Shown: positions 39,439-54,058, counted from the first letter of the stretch. The stretch is DNA of 64,000 bases from Auanema rhodensis (GCA_964057225.1 OZ059897.1:5084001-5148000); one strand, 5' to 3'. The notes: generated by a model from the letters alone, not told the origin. Made by a program: numbers and translations.

Positions 39439-42400
39439 AGTCATGGTTACCATGCACCAATATCAATAAAAATTTGTTTTTAGACTAATATGGACATGGG
39501 GAATCATCTAATTTTGAAAACCGCATCTCTTTATCTTTCACGTGAAGTGAGTTACATACCAAGTGTACATCACGTGTACATTTAATTAGCATAAATTAAA
39601 GTTCACGTAAATTTCAAACTCATGGTTACCATGCACCAATATCAATAAAAATTTGTTTTTAGACTAATATGGACATGGGGAATCTAATTTTAAAAACCGC
39701 ATCTCTTTATCTTTCACGTGAAGCAAGTTACATACCAAGTTCACAGCACGTGTACATTTAATTAGCATAAATTAAAGTTCACGTAAATTTCAAAGTCATG
39801 GTTACCATGCACCAATATCAATAAAAATTTGTTTTTAGACTAATATGAACATGGGGAATCTAATTTTGAAAACCGCATCTCCTTATCTTTCACGTGAAGC
39901 AAGTTACATACCAAGTGCACATCACGTGTACATTTAATTAGCATAAATTAAAGTTCACGTAAATTTCAAAGTCATGGTTACCATGCACCAATATCAATAA
40001 AAATTTGTTTTTAGACTAATATGAACATGGGGAATCTAATTTTGGAAACCGCATCTCTTTATCTTTTACGTGAAGCGAGTTACATACCAAGTGCACATCA
40101 CGTGCACATTTAATTAGCATAAATTAAAGTTCACGTAAATTTCAAAGTCATGGTTACCATGCACCAATATCAATAAAAATTTGTTTTTAGACTAATATGG
40201 ACATGGGGAATCTAATTTTGGAAACCGCATCTCTTTATCTTTCACGTGAAGCAAGTTACATACCAAGTGCACATCACGTGTACATTTAATTAGCATAAAT
40301 TAAAGTTCACGTAAATTTCAAAGTCATGGTTACCATGCACCAATATCAATAAAAATTTGTTTTTAGACTAATATGGACATGGGGAATCATCTAATTTTGA
40401 AAACCGCATCTCTTTATCTTTCACGTGAATTGAGTTACATACCAAGTGTACATCACGTGTACATTTAATTAGCATAAATTAAAGTTCACGTAAATTTCAA
40501 ACTCATGGTTACCATGCACCAATATCAATAAAAATTTGTTTTTAGACTAATATGGACATGGGGAATCTAATTTTAAAAACCGCATCTCTTTATCTTTCAC
40601 GTGAAGCAAGTTACATACCAAGTGCACAGCACGTGTACATTTAATTAGCATAAATTAAAGTTCACGTAAATTTCAAAGTCATGGTTACCATGCACCAATA
40701 TCAATAAAAATTTGTTTTTAGACTAATATGAACATGGGGAATCTAATTTTGAAAACCGCATCTCCTTATCTTTCACGTGAAGCAAGTTACATACCAAGTG
40801 CACATCACGTGTACATTTAATTAGCATAAATTAAAGTTCACGTAAATTTCAAAGTCATGGTTACCATGCACCAATATCAATAAAAATTTGTTTTTAGACT
40901 AATATGAACATGGGGAATCTAATTTTGGAAACCGCATCTCTTTATCTTTTACGTGAAGCGAGTTACATACCAAGTGCACATCACGTGCACATTTAATTAG
41001 CATAAATTAAAGTTCACGTAAATTTCAAAGTCATGGTTACCATGCACCAATATCAATAAAAATTTGTTTTTAGACTAATATGGACATGGGGAATCTAATT
41101 TTGGAAACCGCATCTCTTTATCTTTCACGTGAAGCAAGTTACATACCAAGTGCACATCACGTGCACATTTAATTAGCATAAATTAAAGTTCACGTAAATT
41201 TCAAACTCATGGTTACCATGCACCAATATCAATAAAAAATTGTTTTTAGACTAATATGGACATGGGAAATCTAATTTTGGAAACCGCATCTCTTTATCTT
41301 TTACGTGAAGCGAGTTACATACCAAGTGCACATCACGTGCACATTTAATTAGCATAAATTAAAGTTCACGTAAATTTCAAAGTCATGGTTACCATGCACC
41401 AATATCAATAAAAATTTGTTTTTAGACTAATATGGACATGGGGAATCTAATTTTGAAAACCGCATCTCCTTATCTTTCACGTGAAGCAAGTTACATACCA
41501 AGTGCACATCACGTGTACATTTAATTAGCATAAATTGAAGTTCACGTGAATTTCAAACTCATGGTTACCATGCACCAATATCAATAACAATTTGTTTTTA
41601 GACTAATATGGACATGGGGAATCTAATTTTGAAAACCGCATCTCTTTATCTTACACGTGAAGCAAGTTACATACCAAGTGCACAGCACGTGTACATTTAA
41701 TTAGCATAAATTAAAGTTCACGTAAATTTCAAAGTCATGGTTACCATGCACCAATATCAATAAAAATTTGTTTTTAGACTAATATGAACATGGGGAATCT
41801 AATTTTGGAAACCGCATCTCTTCATCTTTTACGTGAAGCGAGTTACATACCAAGTGCACATCACGTGCACATTTAATTAGCATAAATTAAAGTTCACGTA
41901 AATTTCAAAGTCATGGTTACCATGCACCAATATCAATAAAAATTTGTTTTTAGACTAATATGGACATGGGGAATCTAATTTTGAAAACCGCATCTCTTTA
42001 TCTTTCACGTGAAGCAAGTTACATACCAAGTGCACATCACGTGTACATTTAATTAGCATAAATTAAAGTTCAGGTAAATTTCAAAGTCATGGTTACCATG
42101 CACCAATATCAATAAAAATTTGTTTTTAGACTAATATAGAAATGGGGAATCTAATTTTGAAAACCGCATCTCTTTATCTTTCACGTGAAGCGAGTTACAT
42201 ACCAAGTGCACATCACGTGTACATTTAATTAGCATAAATTAAAGTTCACGTAAATTTCAAAATCATGGTTACCATGCACCAATATCAATAAAAATTTGTT
42301 TTTAGACTAATATGGACATGGGGAATCTAATTTTGAAAACCGCATCTCTTTATCTTTCATGTGAAGCAAGTTACATACCAAGTGCACATCGCTTGTACAT

Positions 42401-43140
42401 TTAATTAGCATAAATTAAAGTTCACGTAAATTTCAAAGTCATGGTTACCATGCACCAATATCAATAAAAATTTGTTTTTAGACTAATATGGACATGGGGA
42501 ATCTAATTTTGGAAACCGCATCTCTTTATCTTTCACGTGAAGCAAGTTACATACCAAGTGCACATCACGTGCACATTTAATTAGCATAAATTAAAGTTCA
42601 CGTAAATTTCAAACTCATGGTTACCATGCACCAATATCAATAAAAATTTGTTTTTAGACTAATATGGACATGTGGAATCTAATTTTGAAAACCGCATCTC
42701 TTTATCTTTCATGTGAAGCAAGTTACATACCAAGTGCACATCGCTTGTACATTTAATTAGCATAAATTAAAGTTCACGTAAATTTCAAAGTCATGGTTAC
42801 CATGCACCAATATCAATAAAAATTTGTTTTTAGACTAATATGAACATGGGGAATCTAATTTTGAAAATCGCATCTCTTTATCTTTCACGTGAAGCAAGTT
42901 ACATACCAAGTGCACAGCACGTGTACATTTAATTAGCATAAATTAAAGTTCACGTAAATTTCAAAGTCATGGTTACCATGCAACAATATCAATAAAAATT
43001 TGTTTTTAGACTAATATGGACATGTGGAATCTAATTTTGGAAACCGCATCTCTTTATCTTTCACGTGAAGCAAGTTACATACCAAGTGCACATCACGTGT
43101 ACATTTAACTAGCATAAATTAAAGTTCACGTAAATTTCAA
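39439..43140 (+). repeat. 3702-bp tandem duplication, copy 1 (21 monomers)
   Basis: This is 21 monomers including two of 179 bp (39439, 40322). Every rare marker recurs 3702 bp on: CAAGTTCACAGC (39740/43442), AAAAAATTG with GGGAAATC (near 41236), CTTACACGTG (near 41651), CAGGTAAA (42071/45773), TAATATAGAAATGG (near 42135), and CATGTGAAG with CATCGCTTG (two monomers). By eye I found only two differences: T at 40430 (G at 44132) and C at 43109 (T at 46811). The next monomer begins copy 2 directly. Confidence 0.92.
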
Positions 43141-46100
43141 AGTCATGGTTACCATGCACCAATATCAATAAAAATTTGTTTTTAGACTAATATGGACATG
43201 GGGAATCATCTAATTTTGAAAACCGCATCTCTTTATCTTTCACGTGAAGTGAGTTACATACCAAGTGTACATCACGTGTACATTTAATTAGCATAAATTA
43301 AAGTTCACGTAAATTTCAAACTCATGGTTACCATGCACCAATATCAATAAAAATTTGTTTTTAGACTAATATGGACATGGGGAATCTAATTTTAAAAACC
43401 GCATCTCTTTATCTTTCACGTGAAGCAAGTTACATACCAAGTTCACAGCACGTGTACATTTAATTAGCATAAATTAAAGTTCACGTAAATTTCAAAGTCA
43501 TGGTTACCATGCACCAATATCAATAAAAATTTGTTTTTAGACTAATATGAACATGGGGAATCTAATTTTGAAAACCGCATCTCCTTATCTTTCACGTGAA
43601 GCAAGTTACATACCAAGTGCACATCACGTGTACATTTAATTAGCATAAATTAAAGTTCACGTAAATTTCAAAGTCATGGTTACCATGCACCAATATCAAT
43701 AAAAATTTGTTTTTAGACTAATATGAACATGGGGAATCTAATTTTGGAAACCGCATCTCTTTATCTTTTACGTGAAGCGAGTTACATACCAAGTGCACAT
43801 CACGTGCACATTTAATTAGCATAAATTAAAGTTCACGTAAATTTCAAAGTCATGGTTACCATGCACCAATATCAATAAAAATTTGTTTTTAGACTAATAT
43901 GGACATGGGGAATCTAATTTTGGAAACCGCATCTCTTTATCTTTCACGTGAAGCAAGTTACATACCAAGTGCACATCACGTGTACATTTAATTAGCATAA
44001 ATTAAAGTTCACGTAAATTTCAAAGTCATGGTTACCATGCACCAATATCAATAAAAATTTGTTTTTAGACTAATATGGACATGGGGAATCATCTAATTTT
44101 GAAAACCGCATCTCTTTATCTTTCACGTGAAGTGAGTTACATACCAAGTGTACATCACGTGTACATTTAATTAGCATAAATTAAAGTTCACGTAAATTTC
44201 AAACTCATGGTTACCATGCACCAATATCAATAAAAATTTGTTTTTAGACTAATATGGACATGGGGAATCTAATTTTAAAAACCGCATCTCTTTATCTTTC
44301 ACGTGAAGCAAGTTACATACCAAGTGCACAGCACGTGTACATTTAATTAGCATAAATTAAAGTTCACGTAAATTTCAAAGTCATGGTTACCATGCACCAA
44401 TATCAATAAAAATTTGTTTTTAGACTAATATGAACATGGGGAATCTAATTTTGAAAACCGCATCTCCTTATCTTTCACGTGAAGCAAGTTACATACCAAG
44501 TGCACATCACGTGTACATTTAATTAGCATAAATTAAAGTTCACGTAAATTTCAAAGTCATGGTTACCATGCACCAATATCAATAAAAATTTGTTTTTAGA
44601 CTAATATGAACATGGGGAATCTAATTTTGGAAACCGCATCTCTTTATCTTTTACGTGAAGCGAGTTACATACCAAGTGCACATCACGTGCACATTTAATT
44701 AGCATAAATTAAAGTTCACGTAAATTTCAAAGTCATGGTTACCATGCACCAATATCAATAAAAATTTGTTTTTAGACTAATATGGACATGGGGAATCTAA
44801 TTTTGGAAACCGCATCTCTTTATCTTTCACGTGAAGCAAGTTACATACCAAGTGCACATCACGTGCACATTTAATTAGCATAAATTAAAGTTCACGTAAA
44901 TTTCAAACTCATGGTTACCATGCACCAATATCAATAAAAAATTGTTTTTAGACTAATATGGACATGGGAAATCTAATTTTGGAAACCGCATCTCTTTATC
45001 TTTTACGTGAAGCGAGTTACATACCAAGTGCACATCACGTGCACATTTAATTAGCATAAATTAAAGTTCACGTAAATTTCAAAGTCATGGTTACCATGCA
45101 CCAATATCAATAAAAATTTGTTTTTAGACTAATATGGACATGGGGAATCTAATTTTGAAAACCGCATCTCCTTATCTTTCACGTGAAGCAAGTTACATAC
45201 CAAGTGCACATCACGTGTACATTTAATTAGCATAAATTGAAGTTCACGTGAATTTCAAACTCATGGTTACCATGCACCAATATCAATAACAATTTGTTTT
45301 TAGACTAATATGGACATGGGGAATCTAATTTTGAAAACCGCATCTCTTTATCTTACACGTGAAGCAAGTTACATACCAAGTGCACAGCACGTGTACATTT
45401 AATTAGCATAAATTAAAGTTCACGTAAATTTCAAAGTCATGGTTACCATGCACCAATATCAATAAAAATTTGTTTTTAGACTAATATGAACATGGGGAAT
45501 CTAATTTTGGAAACCGCATCTCTTCATCTTTTACGTGAAGCGAGTTACATACCAAGTGCACATCACGTGCACATTTAATTAGCATAAATTAAAGTTCACG
45601 TAAATTTCAAAGTCATGGTTACCATGCACCAATATCAATAAAAATTTGTTTTTAGACTAATATGGACATGGGGAATCTAATTTTGAAAACCGCATCTCTT
45701 TATCTTTCACGTGAAGCAAGTTACATACCAAGTGCACATCACGTGTACATTTAATTAGCATAAATTAAAGTTCAGGTAAATTTCAAAGTCATGGTTACCA
45801 TGCACCAATATCAATAAAAATTTGTTTTTAGACTAATATAGAAATGGGGAATCTAATTTTGAAAACCGCATCTCTTTATCTTTCACGTGAAGCGAGTTAC
45901 ATACCAAGTGCACATCACGTGTACATTTAATTAGCATAAATTAAAGTTCACGTAAATTTCAAAATCATGGTTACCATGCACCAATATCAATAAAAATTTG
46001 TTTTTAGACTAATATGGACATGGGGAATCTAATTTTGAAAACCGCATCTCTTTATCTTTCATGTGAAGCAAGTTACATACCAAGTGCACATCGCTTGTAC

Positions 46101-46842
46101 ATTTAATTAGCATAAATTAAAGTTCACGTAAATTTCAAAGTCATGGTTACCATGCACCAATATCAATAAAAATTTGTTTTTAGACTAATATGGACATGGG
46201 GAATCTAATTTTGGAAACCGCATCTCTTTATCTTTCACGTGAAGCAAGTTACATACCAAGTGCACATCACGTGCACATTTAATTAGCATAAATTAAAGTT
46301 CACGTAAATTTCAAACTCATGGTTACCATGCACCAATATCAATAAAAATTTGTTTTTAGACTAATATGGACATGTGGAATCTAATTTTGAAAACCGCATC
46401 TCTTTATCTTTCATGTGAAGCAAGTTACATACCAAGTGCACATCGCTTGTACATTTAATTAGCATAAATTAAAGTTCACGTAAATTTCAAAGTCATGGTT
46501 ACCATGCACCAATATCAATAAAAATTTGTTTTTAGACTAATATGAACATGGGGAATCTAATTTTGAAAATCGCATCTCTTTATCTTTCACGTGAAGCAAG
46601 TTACATACCAAGTGCACAGCACGTGTACATTTAATTAGCATAAATTAAAGTTCACGTAAATTTCAAAGTCATGGTTACCATGCAACAATATCAATAAAAA
46701 TTTGTTTTTAGACTAATATGGACATGTGGAATCTAATTTTGGAAACCGCATCTCTTTATCTTTCACGTGAAGCAAGTTACATACCAAGTGCACATCACGT
46801 GTACATTTAATTAGCATAAATTAAAGTTCACGTAAATTTCAA
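43141..46842 (+). repeat. 3702-bp tandem duplication, copy 2 (21 monomers)
   Basis: This is the direct partner of 39439-43140, in the same orientation and adjacent. It contains the last two 179-bp monomers of the window (43141, 44024). After 46842 the sequence leaves the HOR: the next monomer begins CACTAAT with TGGAGAATC and TGGAAACC, and the 3-bp marker never appears again. This is the sharpest domain edge in the window. Confidence 0.92.
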
Positions 46843-49800
46843 AGTCATGGTTACCATGCACTAATATCAATAAAAATTTGTTTTTAGACTAATATGGACA
46901 TGGAGAATCTAATTTTGGAAACCGCATCTCTTTATCTTTCACGTGAAGCGAGTTACATACCAAGTGCACATCACGTGTACATTTAATTAGCATAAATTAA
47001 AGTTCACGTAAATTTCAAAGTCATGGTTACCATGCACCAATATCAATAAAAATTTGTTTTTAGACTAATATGGACATGTGGAATCTACTTTTGAAAACCG
47101 CATATCTTTATCTTTCACGTGAAGTGAGTTACATACCAAGTGCACATCACGTGTACATTTAATTAGCATAAATTAAAGTTCACGTAAATTTCAAAGTCAT
47201 GGTTACCATGCACCAATATCAATAAAAATTTGTTTTTAGACTAATATGGACATGTGGAATCTAATTTTGGAAACCGCATCTCTTTATCTTTCACGTGAAG
47301 CAAGTTACATACCAAGTGCACATCACGTGTACATTTAATTAGCATAAATTAAAGTTCACGTAAATTTCAAAGTCATGGTTACCATGCACTAATATCAATA
47401 AAAATTTGTTTTTAGACTAATATGGACATGGAGAATCTAATTTTGGAAACCGCATCTCTTTATCTTTCACGTGAAGCAAGTTACATACCAAGTGCACATC
47501 ACGTGTACATTTAATTAGCATAAATTAAAGTTCACGTAAATTTCAAAGTCATGGTTACCATGCACTAATATCAATAAAAATTTGTTTTTAGACTAATATG
47601 GACATGGAGAATCTAATTTTGGAAACCGCATCTCTTTATCTTTCACGTGAAGCGAGTTACATACCAAGTGCACATCACGTGTACATTTAATTAGCATAAA
47701 TTAAAGTTCACGTAAATTTCAAAGTCATGGTTACCATGCACCAATATCAATAAAAATTTGTTTTTAGACTAATATGGACATGTGGAATCTACTTTTGAAA
47801 ACCGCATCTCTTTATCTTTCACGTGAAGTGAGTTACATACCAAGTGCACATCACGTGTTCATTTAATTAGCATAAATTAAAGTTCACGTAAATTTCAAAC
47901 TCATGGTTACCATGCACCAATATCAATAAAAATTTGTTTTTAGACTAATATGAACATGGGGAATCTAATTTTGAAAATCGCATCTTTTTATCTTTCACGT
48001 GAAGCGAGCTACATACCCAGTGCACATCACGTGCACATTTAATTAGCATAAATTAAAGTTCACGTAAATTTCAAAGTCATGGTTACCATGCACCAATATC
48101 AATAAAAATTTGTTTTTAGACTAATATGAACATGGGGAATCTAATTTTGAAAATCGCATCTCTTTATCTTTCACGTGAAGCAAGTTACATACCAAGTGCA
48201 CAGCACGTGTACATTTAATTAGCATAAATTAAAGTTCACGTAAATTTCAAAGTCATGGTTGCCATGCACCAATATCAATAAAAATTTGTTTTTAGACTAA
48301 TATGGACATGGGGAATCTAATTTTGGAAACCGCATCTCTTTATCTTTCACGTGAAGCAAGTTAGATACCAAGTGCACATCACGTGCACATTTAATTAGCA
48401 TAAATTAAAGTTCACGTAAATTTCAAACTCATGGTTACCATGCACCAATATCAATAAAAATTTGTTTTTAGACTAATATGGACATGTGGAATCTAATTTT
48501 GAAAACCGCATCTCTTTATCTTTCACGTGAAGTGAGTTACATACCAAGTGCACATCACGTGTACATTTAATTAGCATAAATTAAAGTTCACGTAAATTTC
48601 AAAGTCATGGTTACCATGAACCAATATCAATAAAAATTTGTTTTTAGACTAATATGGACATGTGGAATCTAATTTTAAAAACCGCATCTCTTTATCTTTC
48701 ACGTGAAGTGAGTTACATACCAAGTGCACATCACGTGTACATTTAATTAGCATAAATTAAAGTTCACGTAAATTTCAAAGTCATGGTTACCATGCACTAA
48801 TATCAATAAAAATTTGTTTTTAGACTAATATGGACATGAGGAATCTAATTTTGAAAACCGCATCTCTATATCTTTCACGTGAAGCGAGTTACATACCAAG
48901 TGCACTTCACGTGTACATTTAATTAGCATAAATTAAAGTTCACGTAAATTTCAAAGTCATGGTTACCATGCACTAATATCAATAAAAATTTGTTTTTAGA
49001 CTAATATGAACATGGGGAATCTAATTTTGAAAATCGCATCTCTTTATCTTTCACGTGAAGCGAGTTACATACCCAGTGCACATCACGTGCACATTTAATT
49101 AGCATAAATTAAAGTTCACGTAAATTTCAGAGTCATGGTTACCATGCACCAATATCAATAAAAATTTGTTTTTAGACTAATATGGACATGTGGAATCTAA
49201 TTTTGAAAACCGCATCTCTTTATCTTTCACGTGAAGCAAGTTACATACCAAGTGCACATCACGTGTACATTTAATTAGCATAAATTAAAGTTCACGTAAA
49301 TTTCAAAGTCATGGTTACCATGCACCAATATCAATAAAAATTTGTTTTTAGACAAATATAGACATGGGGAATCTAATTTTGAAAACCGCATCTCTTTATC
49401 TTTCACGTGAAGCAAGTTACATACCAAGTGCACATCACGTGTACATTTAATTAGCATAAATTGAAGTTCACGTGAATTTCAAACTCATGGTTACCATGCA
49501 CCAATATCAATAAAAATTTGTTTTTAGACTAATATGGACATGGGGAATCTAATTTTGGGAACCGCATCTCTTTATCTTTCACGTGAAGCAAGTTAGATAC
49601 CAAGTACACATCACGTGCACATTTAATTAGCATAAATTAAAGTTCACGTAAATTTCAAAGTCATGGTTACCATGCACCAATATCAATAAAAATTTGTTTT
49701 TAGACTAATATGGACATGTGGAATCTAATTTTGAAAACCGCATCTCTTTATCTTTCACGTGAAGTGAGTTACATACCAAGTGCACATCACGTGTACATTT

Positions 49801-51066
49801 AATTAGCATAAATTAAAGTTCACGTAAATTTCAAAGTCATGGTTACCATGCACTAATATCAATAAAAATTTGTTTTTAGACTAATATGGACATGGGGAAT
49901 CTAATTTTGAAAACCGCATCTCTATATCTTTCACGTGAAGCGAGTTACATACCAAGTGCACATCACGTGTACATTTAATTATCATAAATTAAAGTTCACG
50001 TAAATTTCAAAGTCATGGTTACCATGCACCAATATCAATAAAAATTTGTTTTTAGACTAATATGAACATGGGGAATCTAATTTTGAAAATCGCATCTTTT
50101 TATCTTTCACGTGAAGCGAGCTACATACCCAGTGCACATCACGTGCACATTTAAATAGCATAAATTAAAGTTCACGTAAATTTCAAAGTCATGGTTACCA
50201 TGCACCAATATCAATAAAAATTTGTTTTTAGACTAATATGAACATGGGGAATCTAATTTTGAAAATCGCATCTCTTTATCTTTCACGTGAAGCAAGTTAC
50301 ATACCAAGTGCACAGCACGTGTACATTTAATTAGCATAAATTAAAGTTCACGTAAATTTCAAAGTCATGGTTACCATGCACCAATATCAATAAAAATTTG
50401 TTTTTAGACTAATATGGACATGTGGAATCTAATTTTGGAAACCGCATCTCTTTATCTTTCACGTGAAGCAAGTTACATACCAAGTGCACATCACGTGTAC
50501 ATTTAATTAGCATAAATTAAAGTTCACGTAAATTTCAAAGTCATGGTTACCATGAACCAATATCAATAAAAATTTGTTTTTAGACTAATATGGACATGTG
50601 GAATCTAATTTTAAAAACCGCATCTCTTTATCTTTCACGTGAAGTGAGTTACATACCAAGTGCACATCACGTGTACATTTAATTAGCATAAATTAAAGTT
50701 CACGTAAATTTCAAAGTCATGGTTACCATGCACTAATATCAATAAAAATTTGTTTTTAGACTAATATGGACATGGGGAATCTAATTTTGAAAACCGCATC
50801 TCTATATCTTTCACGTGAAGCGAGTTACATACCAAGTGCACATCACGTGTACATTTAATTAGCATAAATTAAAGTTCACGTAAATTTCAAAGTCATGGTT
50901 ACCATGCACTAATATCAATAAAAATTTGTTTTTAGACTAATATGAACATGGGGAATCTAATTTTGAAAATCGCATCTCTTTATCTTTCACGTGAAGCGAG
51001 TTACATACCCAGTGCACATCACGTGCACATTTAATTAGCATAAATTAAAGTTCACGTAAATTTCAG
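46843..51066 (+). repeat. GTGGAAT-rich domain, proximal mosaic (24 monomers)
   Basis: From here ACATGTGGAATC is common in place of ACATGGGGAATC. That variant was first seen at 42671 and 43023 and is absent upstream by eye. Types include TGGAGAATC/TGGAAACC (46843, 47371 and 47547 starts), CTACTTTTG, TGAACATGG with AAAATCGC and CATACCCAG, CTCTATATC, and GAACCAATATC. The GAGCTACATACCC monomer occurs at 48009 and 50121, 12 monomers apart. TTTCAGAGTC occurs at 49128 and 51064, 11 monomers apart. The first GGGAACC/TTAGATACC/CAAGTACAC unit is near 49555. Confidence 0.8.
49275..49457 (-). other. Chance 60-codon open frame in satellite, not a gene
   Basis: On the minus strand a frame of 60 codons starts with ATG in the TTAGCAT region of one monomer and runs back into the preceding one. 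In ordinary monomers this frame stops at TAG, the complement of CTA in GACTAATATG. Here the plus strand reads GACAAATATA, with T to A at 49354, so the stop is lost. Its residues are simply the translation of the repeat: it has no domain, no coding-like codon use and no conserved start context. I do not count it as a coding gene. Confidence 0.95.
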
Positions 51067-54058
51067 AGTCATGGTTACCATGCACCAATATCAATAAAAA
51101 TTTGTTTTTAGACTAATATGGACATGTGGAATCTAATTTTGAAAACCGCATCTCTTTATCTTTCACGTGAAGTGAGTTACATACCAAGTGCACATCACGT
51201 GTACATTTAATTAGCATAAATTAAAGTTCACGTAAATTTCAAAGTCATGGTTACCATGCACTAATATCAATAAAAATTTGTTTTTAGACTAATATGGACA
51301 TGGGGAATCTAATTTTGAAAACCGCATCTCTATATCTTTCACGTGAAGCGAGTTACATACCAAGTGCACATCACGTGTACATTTAATTAGCATAAATTAA
51401 AGTTCACGTAAATTTCAAAGTCATGGTTACCATGCACTAATATCAATAAAAATTTGTTTTTAGACTAATATGGACATGTGGAATCTAATTTTGAAAACCG
51501 CATCTCTATATCTTTCACGTGAAGCGAGTTACATACCAAGTGCACATCACGTGTACATTTAATTAGCATAAATTAAAGTTCACGTAAATTTCAAAATCAT
51601 GGTTACCATGCACCAATATCCATAAAAATTTGTTTTTAGACTAATATGGACATGTGGAATCTAATTTTGAAAACCGCATCTCTTTATCTTTCACGTGAAG
51701 CGAGTTACATACCAAGTGCACATCACGTGCACATTTAATTAGCATAAATTAAAGTTCACGTAAATTTCAAAGTCATGGTTACCATGCACCAATATCAATA
51801 AAAATTTGTTTTTAGACTAATATGAACATGGGGAATCTAATTTTGAAAATCGCATCTTTTTATCTTTCACGTGAAGCGAGCTACATACCCAGTGCACATC
51901 ACGTGCACATTTAATTAGCATAAATTAAAGTTCACGTAAATTTCAAAGTCATGGTTACCATGCACCAATATCAATAAAAATTTGTTTTTAGACTAATATG
52001 AACATGGGGAATCTAATTTTGAAAATCGCATCTCTTTATCTTTCACGTGAAGCAAGTTACATACCAAGTGCACAGCACGTGTACATTTAATTAGCATAAA
52101 TTAAAGTTCACGTAAATTTCAAAGTCATGGTTACCATGCACCAATATCAATAAAAATTTGTTTTTAGACTAATATGGACATGTGGAATCTAATTTTGGAA
52201 ACCGCATCTCTTTATCTTTCACGTGAAGCAAGTTACATACCAAGTGCACATCACGTGTACATTTAATTAGCATAAATTAAAGTTCACGTAAATTTCAAAG
52301 TCATGGTTACCATGAACCAATATCAATAAAAATTTGTTTTTAGACTAATATGGACATGTGGAATCTAATTTTAAAAACCGCATCTCTTTATCTTTCACGT
52401 GAAGTGAGTTACATACCAAGTGCACATCACGTGTACATTTAATTAGCATAAATTAAAGTTCACGTAAATTTCAAAGTCATGGTTACCATGCACTAATATC
52501 AATAAAAATTTGTTTTTAGACTAATATGGACATGGGGAATCTAATTTTGAAAACCGCATCTCTATATCTTTCACGTGAAGCGAGTTACATACCAAGTGCA
52601 CATCACGTGTACATTTAATTAGCATAAATTAAAGTTCACGTAAATTTCAAAGTCATGGTTACCATGCACTAATATCAATAAAAATTTGTTTTTAGACTAA
52701 TATGAACATGGGGAATCTAATTTTGAAAATCGCATCTCTTTATCTTTCACGTGAAGCGAGTTACATACCCAGTGCACATCACGTGCACATTTAATTAGCA
52801 TAAATTAAAGTTCACGTAAATTTCAGAGTCATGGTTACCATGCACCAATATCAATAAAAATTTGTTTTTAGACTAATATGGACATGGGGAATCTAATTTT
52901 GAAAACCGCATCTCTTTATCTTTCACGTGAAGCAAGTTACATACCAAGTGCACAGCACGTGTACATTTAATTAGCATAAATTAAAGTTCACGTAAATTTC
53001 AAAGTCATGGTTACCATGCACCAATATCAATAAAAATTTGTTTTTAGACTAATATGGACATGGGGAATCTAATTTTGGGAACCGCATCTCTTTATCTTTC
53101 ACGTGAAGCAAGTTAGATACCAAGTACACATCACGTGCACATTTAATTAGCATAAATTAAAGTTCACGTAAATTTCAAAGTCATGGTTACCATGCACCAA
53201 TATCAATAAAAATTTGTTTTTAAACTAATATGGACATGTGGAATCTAATTTTGAAAACCGCATCTCTTTATCTTTCACGTGAAGTGAGTTACATACCAAG
53301 TGCACATCACGTGTACATTTAATTAGCATAAATTAAAGTTCACGTAAATTTCAAAGTCATGGTTACCATGAACCAATATCAATAACAATTTGTTTTTAGA
53401 CTAATATGGACATGTGGAATCTAATTTTGAAAACCGCATCTCTTTATCTTTCACGTGAAGTGAGTTACATACCAAGTGCACATCACGTGTACATTTAATT
53501 AGCATAAATTAAAGTTCACGTAAATTTCAAAGTCATGGTTACCATGAACCAATATCAATAACAATTTGTTTTTAGACTAATATGGACATGTGGAATCTAA
53601 TTTTGGGAACCGCATCTCTTTATCTTTCACGTGAAGCAAGTTAGATACCAAGTACACATCACGTGCACATTTAATTAGCATAAATTAAAGTTCACGTAAA
53701 TTTCAAAGTCATGGTTACCATGCACCAATATCAATAAAAATTTGTTTTTAAACTAATATGGACATGTGGAATCTAATTTTGAAAACCGCATCTCTTTATC
53801 TTTCACGTGAAGTGAGTTACATACCAAGTGCACATCACGTGTACATTTAATTAGCATAAATTAAAGTTCACGTAAATTTCAAAGTCATGGTTACCATGCA
53901 CTAATATCAATAAAAATTTGTTTTTAGACTAATATGAACATGGGGAATCTAATTTTGAAAATCGCATCTCTTTATCTTTCACGTGAAGCGAGTTACATAC
54001 CCAGTGCACATCACGTGCACATTTAATTAGCATAAATTAAAGTTCACGTAAATTTCAG
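51067..54058 (+). repeat. 17-monomer HOR, copy 1 (2992 bp)
   Basis: Monomer order: GTGG/GTGAG; CACTAAT/CTCTATATC; the same with GTGG and CAAAATC; ATATCCATAAA; TGAACATG/AAAATCGC/GAGCTACATACCC; TGAACATG/CACAGC; GTGG/TGGAAACC; GAACC/TTAAAAACC; CACTAAT/CTCTATATC; CACTAAT/AAAATCGC/TTTCAGAG; GCAAG/CACAGC; GGGAACC/TTAGATACC; TTAAACTAAT; GAACC/AACAATT; GAACC with GGGAACC; TTAAACTAAT; AAAATCGC/TTTCAGAG. TTTCAGAG occurs twice per unit, so its spacing alternates 10 and 7 monomers: 51064, 52824, 54056, 55816, 57048. Confidence 0.87.

Noticed and set aside
39439-46842. Assembly artefact as the cause of the 3702-bp duplication
   Set aside because: Two private differences between the copies argue for real separate copies. 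Without read data an artefact cannot be fully excluded, so this is noted as a check rather than a conclusion.
49275-49457. 60-codon open reading frame on the minus strand
   Set aside because: It lies wholly inside two satellite monomers and exists only because T to A at 49354 removes the TAG stop present in the other monomers. The frame shifts by two bases per monomer, and the product has no recognisable domain.
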